Source: Promerops cafer (lineage: Eukaryota > Chordata > Aves > Passeriformes > Nectariniidae). From it: a stretch of DNA of 64,000 nt. The number at the start of each line of letters is the position of its first letter. Within the stretch, counting starts at the first letter, position 1. The position numbers and the translations under genes were made by a program. Of the stretch, positions 34,813 through 48,465 are shown piece after piece. The DNA lies in the NCBI GenBank assembly GCA_013398275.1, contig VZSE01011604.1, forward strand, positions 883,695 to 947,694. Reading direction: 5' to 3'. A model generated the notes under the pieces. That model was given only the letters and a program-made list of their open reading frames with translations, was not told where the DNA came from and ran no database searches.

Positions 34813-37668
34813 ATTCAAATAAAAAATAATTTTTGAGCCAAATAAGTTATGAAATTGGCTTTTATAAAAGTTACCCACTAGTCTTTAAAACTGCCTGAGA
34901 ACTAGCTACTTAACTCTTTCTGAGTTTTAATAGGTCTTAGGTGGATAATTCCATTTAATCCCTGATAAACCTATATGAATCTGTAATATAATATATTTTA
35001 AACAGTGACTACTTAGAAAGGCAAGCCAAAAAAAAGTGAGGTTATAACACTAAAGAACTTGAGCTCACTGCTGAAGCTAAATTACATAATCCCATGTCAA
35101 TGTAGACATAATCATGAAAGGGAAGTTAGGGAATACTAATCTGCTTCTGAAGAACAATGCTTAATTTTTAGGGGAACCTATTAATTCAAGCATTATATAA
35201 TATTTAAGTGTTGAATATATTCAAGTCATCTGATCGGACCTTCATACAAGTCAAACATAAACTCTGTTGTCAATGATTTCACCACAGCAAAAAGTCAACA
35301 CAAGATCACAAGATGGTCTCCTTATGACAAACTAGGAGAGAGATGGTATGGTCCATACCTACACCGAACATGCTATTTCAGGAAAGAAATCATATTTATT
35401 CAGGTCAGATAACAAGAATATGGAGGCTAAAACAACCTCAGCTAATATAGTCTATAGTATAATTTAATTTGGAAGAGCACCTAGCATGAAAGGTTATTTT
35501 AAAGGTAAATTATAAAATTAATGATTCTTAAAAACAAAGCCTTTCAATTTTTTCTATCACTGCTGTTTTAGGGTAGAGGTAAAAAATGCAATTATATGAA
35601 TTAGGGAAAATAAAGAACAAATATTATGCAGATATTTTCGCTAAAATTACTACTTCACTTCATAGTAGATATACCAAACAGCATTATTAGGTTGTGAAAG
35701 CTAAACTCTGAAAATTAAGGCTAAATTATGGTACAGCTCTAATTGTGTCCTGTGCACCTGCATTATGAGGAAGATTTTAATTACCTGATCACACTCATTT
35801 TTGCATCGGATCTCTGCCAGTGCTAGTGCATGACCTTCTCTAAAGAAAGAGTAATTAATTTCTTTGTGGATTTTCATGTGGTGGTCATGACAACAAGAGG
35901 TGAAGGCTTGATGAAAATTATTTGTCAACATTGCTATTTTTTCTATCTTAACATTTGCTACATTTTGCACTGCCTTGTTCCTGGAAAAAGCTATATTGTT
36001 CTGAGTGAAACTGGCTAAGTATAGCCTGAGGCAGACACACAGCATGGCAAAATTCATACTAACTTTAAAGTTTTGCAAAGTTATAAACCATTGAAAAAAG
36101 GATCTATTAGGTGGAAGTGTCAGAAAACCTCCATAGTAGGTACCACAAAAAATTTCCCTGTAATCTGCCCTTATTCTGAACTGGCATCAATTATTTTCCA
36201 TGTAATTATTTCAGTCTTACGTATAAGACTTGTATTTGAACAAAGATGGGAAAAGACAGAAGGTTAGGAATCTAGTTTATAACTGAAACTAAACAGAAAA
36301 ACATAATGATGTGAGGACACTGGAAATCCAGGCTTAGAACCCAGGAAAGGGAGATCTATATTGCCTAGGCACAAACTAGTAACAAGCTTGCTGCAGAGAA
36401 CTGGCAACTCAGAAAAAAAAATAAAAAGAAAAGAGACAGAATGGCGGAAGAACTAGGCTTGACTGGGAAATCTTATAATAAACAGAGTGGATAATAACCT
36501 CGTTGGAGACAGGAATGCAAAAGTCTGATCAAAAGATAAGGAAAAACGAAGCTCAAAGGTCAGGAGAAAATCAGATAAGATGAAGTGCATGGAAGAACAG
36601 GCAGTAAACTCTCCTGATAGAGTGTACTGGGTTTGAAGCACAAAGACTTTATTCAAGGAAATTTCCTTCTTTCAGGAAAATGTTGGAACATGCTGCTCTC
36701 ATCTCATGTATATCAGCTTTATTGATTCTCTCTTTATCTCCACCTGACTTGTTCATTAGACACGAGTGTCAATGGCAACGTACATTCACAATCATTACAA
36801 TAAAGGGAAATCTAAATAACTGCACAGTCACATTAATTCTGACACTTGTTATTTCAATATTCTTGAATTTACAGTGGCGATGTTGTTCTTGTAACTTAGG
36901 TTTTCATTTGTTATTTCTTTATTTCAGCTTTGGCTCAAAACTAGGCTGGATGTTTACCAGCAACAAAGGCCATTTATAGGTAACTATGAAGATTTTAATA
37001 ATTAAAACTTGCCCTAAAACTCTTCGGCTTACAGCTAGTTTTCAGTTTAACAGAATTTTAAAATTTTTTGTTATGCTTATGTTTTCTGAAAACACCACAG
37101 TCATCCTCATTTGCATTATTTATAATTTTGCACATTACTTTCATTTCTGTATTCTATTTTTATTTTATTTGTAGTATCTATACATGTGCAATGGACTGAA
37201 CAAGTGTCCAGACTTTTCCTCAAGGGAGACTACTATTTTTCATTTAATAAACAAAAAGATTTCACATACCCTAGCAGCCCTGAAAGTTTTGGTTCTTCTA
37301 TATATTTGCATTTGTTTAAAGCAACTGTAAAGCACACAGCATACCCCTAAGGATAGGAAAGCTAATATATACCGAAATATATGCTTTATCTGTTTCTACT
37401 AGCAGCTTCCATGGGTTTCATTTTAACTATTTCCCTACAACATTTTCATCTCACAAACAGCGGGGATTTTCAATTAATAATGTTTTTAAATCTATGCATT
37501 AAATATGCTGGCTTTTGGGGCCCTTTGTAATGATGGGCATTTTGAAGCTTGAATTGCACCAGCAGAATTGATGCATTTAAAGTTTCTTCATGATGTGGAA
37601 AGGGAAACAGTTCTGTTCTATGATGTCTTTCAAAAGATACTAATAGATATACAGACATGCAGATACAA
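34813..37668. other. AT-rich unique DNA
   Basis: No gene or mobile element was recognised. A minus-strand frame of 125 codons at 35701-36078 is somewhat longer than background and is mentioned as a weak finding. Several frames of 60-100 codons between 36450 and 37170 are Phe/Ile/Leu-rich, as expected by chance in AT-rich DNA. Confidence 0.5.
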
Positions 37669-38753
37669 TATCGTGGGTTGACCCTGGCTATTGCTCTATA
37701 ACAGCCCTTCTCAGCTGGACGGGGGAGAGAAAATATAACAAAGGTTCATGGGTTGAGGTATAGACCAGGAGACAGCATTCATCAAATACCATCACTGGCA
37801 AAACAGGCTCGAATGAGGTATATTAATTGATTTTATTACCACAAAATCAGAGTAGGATAAAAAGAAGTAAAATAAATTTTATACACCCTTTCCTCACCCC
37901 TCTGTCATTCCCAGACTCTACCTCCCCCTTTGTAGCAGTGCAGGAAGATGCGGAATGGGGACTACAGTTCATTTCATGTTATTTCTGCCCTTACTCGGGG
38001 AGAAGAGTCTTCTGCTCCAATGTGGGGTCCCTCCCATGGGAAACAGTTCTTCATTAACTTCTCCAGTGTGAGTCCTTGCTATGGGCTGCAGTTCTTCATG
38101 AGCTGCTTCAAGGTGGGTCGCTTTTCCGTGGGATGCAGTCCTTCAGCAACAGGTTGCTCCAGTGTGAGTCGCTTATTGGGTCACAAGTCCTACCAGGAAG
38201 CCTGTCCCAGTGTGGGCTCCTTTCTCTCTGGGTCTGTAGATCCCTGCCAGGAGCCTGCATAGGCTTCCCACAGGGTCACAGCACCTGTTGGGCATCCACC
38301 TGCTTCAGCATGGATCGCCTCCATGGACTGCAGGTGGATCTCTGCTCCACCATTGATCTCCATGGGCTGCAGGGGCACAGCTGCGTCACCATGGTCTGCA
38401 CCACAGGCTGAAGGGGAATCCCTGCTCCAGTGTCTGGAGCACATCCTCCACCTCCTTCTCCACTGACCTTGGTATCTGCAGAGTTGTTGCACTCACATAG
38501 CCTTGCTCCACTCTTCTCTGGCCACGGTTACACCTGTGCAATACCATTTTTTTCATAAATATATTCTTAAATACATTATCACAGAGGCTCTACTATCACC
38601 TCCGACTGGCTCAGCCTTGGCCAGCAGTGGATCCGTCCCAGAGCTGGCTGGCATTGGCTCAATTGGACACAGTGGAAGCTTCTGGCAGCTTCTCACAGAG
38701 AACACTCCTGTAACCCCATCACTGCCAAAGCCTAGCAATGCAAACCCAATACA
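37669..38753 (-). mobile_element. Near-complete avian ERV solo LTR
   Basis: An LTR of about 1085 bp belongs to the same family as 2481-3020. On the minus strand it begins TGTATTGGGTTTGC at 38753 and ends near 37669 in CAACCCACGATA. The imperfect terminal inverted repeat is TG..GGGTT/AACCC..CA. In sense orientation it has a TATA-like segment (ATATTTAAGAATATAT, about 38562-38577). It then has a long block of degenerate repeats of about 40-60 bp containing CACTGGAG and CATGGAG phrases (about 38000-38450), and a 3' AT-rich portion near 37800-37880. The flanking 5-mers TACAA and TACAC agree at 4 of 5 positions, consistent with a decayed 5-bp target-site duplication. No gag, pol or env is nearby, so it is a solo LTR. 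The long frames here (up to 111 codons, both strands) are repeat-derived. Confidence 0.88.
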
Positions 38754-41700
38754 TACACGTATAAAATACCAACATCACGATCCAAGGGTCAAAATTCAAG
38801 TTACCTTCCTTTAAGCAATTAAATTAAGTTCTTATCAGGTAACTAATCCTCTTCAGTATACTAAGAAAAAGGGAAATAAGAGGAAAAAAGGAATAGGTAA
38901 TGATTTTGTGATTTGAAAGATTCAGAACATGATCAAAGTCTGTCTTGTTGCATCAGTTGCCAAGTGTGATTAAATGAGGGACAGCAAGTTAGTGTTTAAA
39001 GTTAGGCAAGTAACCAATAAGCCATGCACATGGACAGATAGTGGGAGCTCCTATCTCATCCAGGACTCATTTTTTACAGGTTTCTGTTGCACATTGAACA
39101 AGAAGCTCAGTTTTTTCAAGTGGTTTCCAGAGAATGAGTTTTTATTGTTCCTGTTTTTCAGTTGCAACACATTTCTGACACGATATAGGTACAGATGCAG
39201 GTACAAATGATATAGGTGAGATGGAGGTTTTTTTCTATGAAAATACTTCTGTATTCTTGTCACTGTACTTCTCATTTTTATCAAAGTAACAAGGTGAACA
39301 AAAGAGTAGAAAGTCATTAGAGTTTACACAAGCTTAGAAAATGGAGAGAACATTGACTGATTCAAACCAGGGTGTGAGACAAAACAATTATTAGTTTGTC
39401 AATTATTTAGACACCAACAAATACTTAATTCATTAGTCATTAATTTGCTCATACAGTTCTTTAAAGTGTATTCTCTTTATGTGTTCTCTCTTCACTTTCT
39501 GTGGTCTCTATTTTTTCCAACAAAAGAAAGCAACCTAAATGATTGTTTTATTCATGAATAAAAAATGTACATCAGTAAGGCTGCAGCTCAGAAGGAATAT
39601 GCAATTAATTAGCAAATAAAAGTGTATTTTTCTTCAGGGCTAAGTAATTTAAATGAGGTACCAATAATTTAGACTAGTCAGCTCTTGCTAGCAGGCTTTA
39701 TAATGAGGTTATGTGTGTATTTAAATATTTCTTACTAATTGTTCCCTACATACAGTGAAAATTGCCTGTTTTATAATAGATTAGGTGTCAGGATAACTGA
39801 CCTAATTAAATTAAATTAAGATTTCTCTACCTAGCAATATATGTATTATAGCTGATGCAGGAAGAGCAACTCCCTGAATTTTGGTGTCTAAGGCCTAATC
39901 TTGCAGGAATTCATGCTAGCCAATAAAAGTTGTCTATTCTATATTTCAGTCAGCAAATCCACAGCCTATAAATATGAATGTTAATTTATACAACTTACCA
40001 CTTGAATTTACCTAGAAATCTATGACATAGAATATGAATAATCTTTCAGGCAGTATTATTGAAATACAATGTATATGTTTCCCCTAGGCTCAGAAATTGT
40101 TTTTTGCAGATACCGCAGATTTGATTCTTTGAGAGCTCTGTTTTAATCATGTACACATGAGCACCAAAATTAATGACTGCATGGACCAAATAGTATTTTC
40201 AACCAGCTGCTTGTATTTTGGCATATCTGTATGTCTAAGGTTAGAATTAAGGTCTAGGTATCTAAAACTGAGTTTTACAGTTCTGCAGACAGAAATAGCA
40301 GAAAAAGAATGAGCTCCCAGACAGACACTACTCTATCATTCTAAAACAAGAGCTGGTTAGTCATTTGTTTTTCCCAAGACAAAATGCCCTAAGGCTTTCA
40401 GAAGGACATGTTGCGTACCTTTGCTTGTATTCAAACTCAAACATGAGTAGTGGAATTACCACTAAGTGTTCCAAATCCACAGCAGAGAGTAAGGGGTTTT
40501 AGTTGAGCGTTTTTCCTTCTTAGTGGCCATTATCACAAAATCAGATAGAACTAGAACTTAAAGAATTTTCCTTAGACACCAGTTTTAATCTTCTCTCCCT
40601 GGGATAGAAAGTAAATTCCTTTCCCTTTTTTTTTCCCCATATCCTGTCATCTTGTTCTCAGCCTCCATTTTAGATAATATAACCAGCTCCTCCCTATCCC
40701 CACAGAACCATACAATAGACGTCCTATTGTTTGATTTCCCAAAAGAAATCTTACAACCTTCTATGAGGTATTTTTATCATCACCTATTTTCCTATTTTTT
40801 TAAAGGAAAAATATCAACAAAGGTAAAAAAAACATACAGTACCAAATCCCCCCATGCAATTATTTCCCTATTTGTGAAGGCTGTAGAGAGGAGAATACCA
40901 CTGCTAAGAGGAAATATATTTTTGTATTTTTGTACTTTTGTATTTTTGTATTTTTGTTATGTAACTTTTTGCCTTACATTAGACCTAAATTGTCTCTGAA
41001 ATACCAAATGCCTTCTTGATTGGAAGGGTCACAGACAAGCATGATGTGAATTACTAATATTTTGCTATGATAAAGGTCAAATAACAGTTTTCTTACAAAG
41101 CTTATTTATCAGATTCTTTTTTTACATTCTTCAGGGCAGATCTCAGCTGGAGTAAGCCGCCCTAACTCCAGGAGCCCTGATAATTTATCCTAAAATGCAT
41201 AGTTGACCCTCAGTTTCTAAACACCAGGCTTTCAAAAATGGAAATAGAGAGATAACAATTACATTAAAGAACAGAGGCAGTTGAAAAAGAGGATGTCTGA
41301 TGTGACATTTCCACACTGTTACATTAAATTTGCAATGGAAATAAAGCAGAGTAACAGCTCTTACTACCTTAGGCTCTATATCCACTAAATGTTATTCACC
41401 CCCTGCAAGCAGAGATGACACCTTTTTGCTATTCGTCAAAATTATTCAAAAGGGGAAAAAATTGTCTGTAGCTGCAGAGACTTGTTTGGGCTACTTCCAT
41501 AAGCACATCCCACAGAGAGTCAAAAGGACTGTGGGGCTGCATCATTAAACACTCTGCCCTCTTCCCACACACTCTCGGTTTTTCTAATATCGCTGAGAAC
41601 ACGTGCTTTGGAGGAGCTCTCTAGTTTAGCCTGTGGTTCCTAACAAATGCAAATGCAGCAGGCAGAAGAAATTCAGGAGAACTAGAAACTGGGGATGGAC

Positions 41701-43787
41701 ATTTTGAGCATTTTAGATAATTTTAATTTATTGTTTTAATCTATTAAGACTGGATAGGATATTCTAATTTAAAAAGAAATTTGAAACCTAAAGGGAAGGG
41801 GAAATTAAAGGTATTTGTGACGCCTCATGTTCTGGCTCATTTTATATACTATTTAACCACTTACAACTGCAAATAAGTACCAGTGCTTGAAAAGTTTGAT
41901 GAGATATGTCAAATTATTATGATTGCCTTATCCTGATACATCACATAAAAGATATGTCATTAGGATAGTATACGCAACACTAACTGAAAACTACTGTTCT
42001 TTTCCTCAGAAGAAAGATAACATTTATGCTCTAATGTTGTAGACATATTCAGCTCAGAAGAAATGTTTGTAGATAAAAAAATTCAGTTTATGCTTTCTAA
42101 TGCAAAGTGGTAGAAACTAATAGACATGCTGCATCATGTGGCTTCACAGGGAATGGTTTTGCACAGGGAAAATTGCAAATTACCTTATTTTTACTTTTTT
42201 CAGATTACCTATTTAGAGGATTACTTGTCCTATGCACAGGATATTTTTCCTTCAACTGAGTGTGGAAGTTTATGGAGTAAATGTAGGAGTAAAAAAAGGA
42301 TGGTGCAGCCCCATTTTTTAGAATTATTTAAAAGTTTGAAGTGAGTAGAGAGAGTACCCTCAGACACAGGACTCAGTCCTTTGCTCTGGTTTATATCCTG
42401 TTGTCCCTCATCCTGAAAGGGCTCATTCAGATTTTGTGATGCCTGTTTCTATTCAAAATTAAAATAACAAGGATAATGTATGCGATCATAACCAAAGGAT
42501 AGGAATTAAAAGTGAAGCATGGATTTTCCTGATATTTTCATTTTATTAGGCTGGCTAACAACTTCATCAAATGAAATATTGATTTTTCTGATGACAAATC
42601 CAAGCAGAATCCAATTTAATTCAGCTTAACCTAATTGCTATTTATCTAGCATTAAGGGAAAAAATGGCAAAAAAGGTTTTGCAGTTTAATGTACCATAGC
42701 CTATGAAGCTATTTGTGAGCTTGACTGTATATTGGGGATCCCTTGTGAGAGACAGACAGCTGCCAGAAAAAGATAACAAACATTTAATTGGCTACTTTTT
42801 CTACTACATCTACCACTTTTTCTTTGAGTTCTACAGCAATGAAAAATAAATGGCAACACAAACAGTTTTGGGCAGAGTACATCACTGAATAACATTCTCT
42901 AAGAATATTTTGCATATGTTATTGATGCATCTCTTATTTTGCACAGACTTATTTTGAGAAATGATGCATGAAATGCACTGTATAAAATGAAGGCTGCCAG
43001 GGTATCCTACAAGGGGAAAACACCTTTTCTCCTTAGGATTTCTAACATTTTGGAACACTTCAGGCATCTCAACTTTGAGACATAGAAATATAATCAAAAT
43101 GCAAAGTCTTAATAATAAAACTGGCTAGGCTGACATTGACTTTCCACTGTCATAAACCATAGCAGTTAATAAAAGTAATATTTCAGACATATTCATTATT
43201 TCATATTTCATGTCCCAAAGACAAATTCTATTTCTTATTGCCTATGAAAAGACAAAATATTTCAACTAAACTATTAGTCATCCAAGAAAAAAATAACTGA
43301 TGCTTGCAAACTGTCTGATAATTAAACACAAAGCATAAGAGATGCAGGGACAGTACATATACAAAATGGACTGTGCTAATTAATAACATGAGTTTAGCTT
43401 TAGTTATTCTTGCAAATACCTCAAAGCATATTAATTAGTGATTTGCAGAATATTTTGCAAAATAAGCAATTTTTATGCGACTGTGATACAATAGTTCATG
43501 AGGGCCAATACAGTTAAAACATATTCTGTGTAATGATGGTGGAATCATGTTTCTCCCCAGTCGGCAAGAGATGTGAAAACTACCTGAAATAAATTTAGAA
43601 TTATAGTTGGGAGTATAATTTTAAGGTATGGCATTTGCCAGGTTTATATAAACGCACATTTTTTTCATTTTTTTTCCAAAAATGAAGGAATAAATTTTGA
43701 CCATCCAAATCAGGCATGGTTTGGGAGTGGGAAACAAAACAAAAACAAAATAAAAATCCAGCTTGAAAACTGAGTCCACTAAGCATG
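38754..43787. other. AT-rich unique DNA, possible regulatory stretches
   Basis: No mobile element or gene was found in 5 kb. At 40915-40957 a TATTTTTG-type octamer repeats about five times. At 39180-39215 a short degenerate GATATAGGTACA repeat occurs. Stretches rich in TAATTA cores lie at about 39380-39850. A less AT-rich patch with CACGTG and ATGCAAAT motifs lies at about 41400-41680. Both are raised as weak findings. Confidence 0.5.
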
Positions 43788-43852
43788 AATCACAGTCTCA
43801 CAAAATTGTTTAGGTTGGAAGTGACTGCTTGAGATCCTATAGACCAACCTAA
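43788..43852 (-). mobile_element. CR1 LINE 3' tail fragment
   Basis: The plus strand reads AATCACAGTCTCACAAAATTG, TTTAGGTTGGAAGTGACTGC and TATAGACCAACC in order. This is the reverse complement of a CR1 3' end about 65 bp long, with several substitutions that indicate age. Confidence 0.8.
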
Positions 43853-46800
43853 TAGTGAAATACTATTGTTATCCTGAAGAGATATTTTTAATTGAGGATC
43901 ATCACTGTAGCTGCTTCACACAGGCTGAATTGTATACTGCTGCTTTAGATTAATATTAGGCTTTTTCATGTTTTGTGTAAGACTATAAAAAGCTGTAGCA
44001 AAAAGATGTCAGAAAAATACTTTCTTTAGAAGACAAAGAGATGAAATAAGGATTCCATAATAATCTGTAATTTCCATAATAATCTGTTTTTTTAAATCAA
44101 TTTACTAAGAGTTGTAACAGTAGATACAAAAGCAAACCAGGAGCAGGTAGAAAACAATTTTCTCTTTTGAAGAAGAGATCCCATGCTTTCCTGTCCAGTG
44201 GTCAACATTACAAAAGAAGTCATATTCTCAAACTTCAAATTTGGCTGCATTTTTATTTCAGTTGTAAAACTTTTCCATATCTGTGTCAAAATTTCTTGAA
44301 ACACTTGCCCATGTGTTTCCATTAGTTTTTTTTCCCATAATATAATGGATAACTCTCTTAACAGTGTCTGTGGAAAAGCTTGTTCTTTCAGGAGAAATAT
44401 GCATACAACTGTGTGTCATCAGGAGATACTTCAAAGAGGAAGATTTCCTTTATTTCCTGAACTTAATAAAATTACTTCCTACGTCTGTACTCCAGAAATC
44501 TGAACACAAAATAAAATATGTCTCTTCATAAAAACTTCCTTCCTACCTTAATCTCTCATAAGATTTCATCTCAGAAGAGCAACTGACATTGGTTTATGGT
44601 TTGGGGTTTTTTTTAGTTCTCCCCACCAGTCCAATTTCTAAAGTTATCCATTCAGATTTTTATTCTTCAGTATTTTCAAGATAAAAAGCTGATAAGGTGA
44701 AGGTGAAAAGCTGAAACCAAGTACAGTCAAGGAATAATAGAGGTTTTTGTCACTTATGACTGACTGTATCGACATGAAACTGCTACTTTTTTTACAAGAT
44801 TATTTATGTTAAGTTCCTGCTTGGAGGCATAAACACTGGAAGCTAGTGAAATGTTCCTTAAAAATCCACTCATCCTTCCTAAGTCCCAACTCCTTCTTGA
44901 TTTGCTTTTTTGCATTATTGGAAAATGCAAAATTCCGGTTCTCAAGGCTCCTACTAGATGGCAAAAAAAAAAAAAAAGAAAATGGTAATACCCATAGTTG
45001 TTGTACATTGATCATAATATAATAATTTCTTTGTTACCTAACAGTACATCTTCTGAGCTTTTAAACAGCTTTTCCTTAATTCTAAAAAAAAATAATTTTT
45101 CATGATGGGTAAAAACTGTGTCAGTTGAAAAAGAGTACCTAATTTTATTTTTGAGGGAGGGGGCATTTTAGATATTTTCTCCTTAATGCATAAGCTGGTT
45201 GTTTCTCCTTTTTACAAACAGCAGTTCACTATTGGTGAGAATGCTTTAAAAATCACCTCTTCCATCCCTTCTACCCTGCAAAACCAAAATTAAAGTAAAT
45301 GTTAATCTCCTTTTCCCCACATTCTTTTTTCATGCTAAGCTTTATATACTATCTGGAACTTTCTATCCAAATTCACCTCAATCAGTCTTCTCATAAGACT
45401 TTCTAATGAGTAAAATTTAAAAGGATTTAAGTATTCCTCTGTGTCCATGAAAGGACTTCCCTAAAGAGAGTCTCAAAGTTTTGTTTAAAAAGAAAATTGC
45501 TTGAGAAAATATTTAGTAACATTTGCATATTATGTAGAGAATTCATAGAAAAATATCACATTTTGAATGCTATGAAGAGTCCAGATTAGTAGACAACATC
45601 ATGGCCTCTGAAATTAGCAATTTTACTGACAGCACTTTAGACAAGAAGTAAGCTCAGAAAATGTTGCATTACTTTGATTCTAAAAATTGAAAATTGTCTC
45701 GAGTAAACCATGACAGTGACTTAACATACAGCGTGTAAACTGAGCTGGAAAAACTCTTTGAAGAAAATAATAAATTTAAATACATTTAATTTTCTTGTGT
45801 GAATTTCAGAAAGCCCTTTGTCATTGAAGTAGAAAAAGCAAAAAGTATATTTTTTATCATCAGTCTCTCTTACCAAATGTTTTCTTTCTCTTATCCTGTC
45901 TCTCCAAGTAATAATTTGAAAGCCAACACTTCTTCCTTTGTTGAGTTTGCTTTGTGGTCCTTTCTACCACAATAATTAGAGGAAACAGCCTTAGTAAACT
46001 AGCTCATAGCTCTAGAAACAATCAAAGCCATTTAAAATCATTACCACTTTTACTCCTCTTTTGACTGTGCTTTCTCACTTTAACTTAATATATTTTACAT
46101 TTTGAAGCATGTAAAATGGGAAGACTTTTAAAAAAATCCTGAGTCTATCATAGGCTGAACTATAAATCTAAATACCCACGATGTTTTCAAAAAATGGAAC
46201 AGCTGGTAACATCTTTGAGTCATTTTTTCCCATGGAAATTTTAGAATGAATAATTTCTTACAGATGCTAATTTATTATGACTGATCAGAGTATTTATATA
46301 CCATAGCATAATACCATCAATTTTTTACCTTTTAAACCTTGCACGGAATAAGCAAAATAGAATATATGTCTTAATAAAAGAGTACTTGAATTTGCACTTA
46401 AAATTCATCGAAGTATTTGCAGTATTATTTATTATGCCCGATGGTATTTTTGTAATTTCATAGTGGAATGCTTGGAGTATGAAATTGGAGTCACTGTGAG
46501 AGAGATCTGTTACAAACCCTACTACAAAAGGGTATGACAATTAGATGTACTTTACACAGGTACCATGACTACCACTCAACTCCAGATTGCTTTTTTGACT
46601 TACATTTGCATATGTTTTTTATATATTTTATAAAATATTACAGTATCATTGGACTACTTTAGGGTTTGGGCTTCCAAATTAGACCAAGCTGATTTTCAAA
46701 GATATTTAACTTATATAGGTACATTTCCATAACGTAGAATTTATTGTTGAAATTGAATTTTGCATTTTCCAAGTTAATACTTCCTGAGGTTTGGGGACCG

Positions 46801-48465
46801 TTCTAGCCAATTTACCTGAAACTGATAAGATGGCATTTCTATTTATTTACACTTTTTCTTGAAAATTTCCAGTAATATTTCTTGATTAAAATAATCAATA
46901 GGAATACATAAAACATGTAATATTTCTATAAACTCTAAAGATACACAGTAGCAAAAAAGTACCTTTTAAAGCTATAGTTCTTCTGTCCACACTCATTGAT
47001 TGATTTCCCTTCACCATTCTTATGTATCACAGGAGAGGTGCTGAAGGATCATGCTGGATTTCCAGGTCCTTTCCACTTTAGCCATACCAGAGACCACAGC
47101 ACAAGGGCGATTCTCAGTTAAGTAGCCATCTTTTAATGTTTTGGTTAATTCATGTGATTTTGAATTTTTTTTTTTTTAAGTAGTGAAATCAAAAGAAGAT
47201 AGATACCCATTAGAAATTACACAGAGACATTGCTACCTCAGGTCTGCTGATTTCAGTGGACTAAAAACTGGGAATAGGGAAGGCAGGTATGACAAGGTAG
47301 AAGAAGAGAAACTGTGGGTACCACATGCATGATTTTTTTCTTCCATATATCTTAGACAACTTGCTCATTCTTTTTTTTTCAGCATAAAATACACTTGGAT
47401 AACTGAAAATTGGACAAGAATATAAAAGATCCTCAAAGAATTCTGTATTTTTGATGGACTTTAGAAATATGGATATAAAGAATTACTGGAAGACTGGCAT
47501 AAGAAATTTTAAGTGCTTGGGGAGGACAATCTAAATAATGCTCCTTCTTCCTGACCCAATCCTCTAGGCTAGACCAAGAAGGCTTTCACCACAGAAATGA
47601 CTGTTGAGTTCATTCAAGCACCTGCTGAGTTAAAGTCAGTCACTTGTTCAAGTACCAAAGGTGAGAGAGCTGTAACCTCTTAAAATGGTTTGAGAAAAAG
47701 CAAACAACCCAGAAAATGGGAAGTCTTTTTTCTCTTTTTAATTGTAGATCAGGGCAACTGTCCAAATTTTCATGAGATCATTTTCATGACCTTTAAGTGA
47801 AGTTGACTTATAAGCTTTGAGCACTTGAAGTTTGCATAGTATTCTAGATATAATCCAAAGTATAGCCTGGAAAAACCAAACAGAGAAGAAAAACCTAAAT
47901 CAGAAATCTCAACTTTGAGCATAAGGCTCAGAGTTAGCAAGGTTATACCATTCTAAGTTATGAAAGAAAGGGTTTTTTTCATACAAAAGAGATTGCCCCC
48001 ATCGACATCCACGTTATGATTAACACTGCCACCTCTGATGAGAGTGCTTATCAATGGAATATATTTCTGTAAGCTTAAAGAAACTTAAAGAATACTCCAG
48101 AAAGGTCCATAATTTCATCACCCCAGAAACAAAGGTAATCAAAGTCCAACAAAAAGCTGAGATGACAGGTCGTTAAAACCTATACATACACACCCACACA
48201 CAACCACACACATACACAAAAAAAAAGGCATATTATTTCCCTCCAAAAGCAAGGAGCAATGACTTGGAATTACTTCCACTTTTATTTAATGTATAGCATT
48301 TTAACAGAATTTTTTAGCTAAACTAATCCTGATGTCATGGGCTTACTACTTACAATACCTTTTAAAGACCTCCATCTGAATTTTTCTCTCAATTCTCTGC
48401 AGCTTTCTTCAGTTTGGACCAGACACTGATTTAATCTCTGTTCCAAAGGCAACAAGAATTCTCCA
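43853..48465. other. AT-rich unique DNA with minor simple repeats
   Basis: No gene was recognised. At 44052-44089 the phrase TTCCATAATAATCTGT occurs twice in tandem. At 48183-48217 there is an AC-rich tract (CACACAC with interruptions). T or A runs lie near 44961-44976 and 47166-47180. Frames are under 85 codons. Confidence 0.5.

Noticed and set aside
37827..38814. Frames up to 111 codons on both strands
   Set aside because: They come from the internal repeats of the minus-strand LTR.
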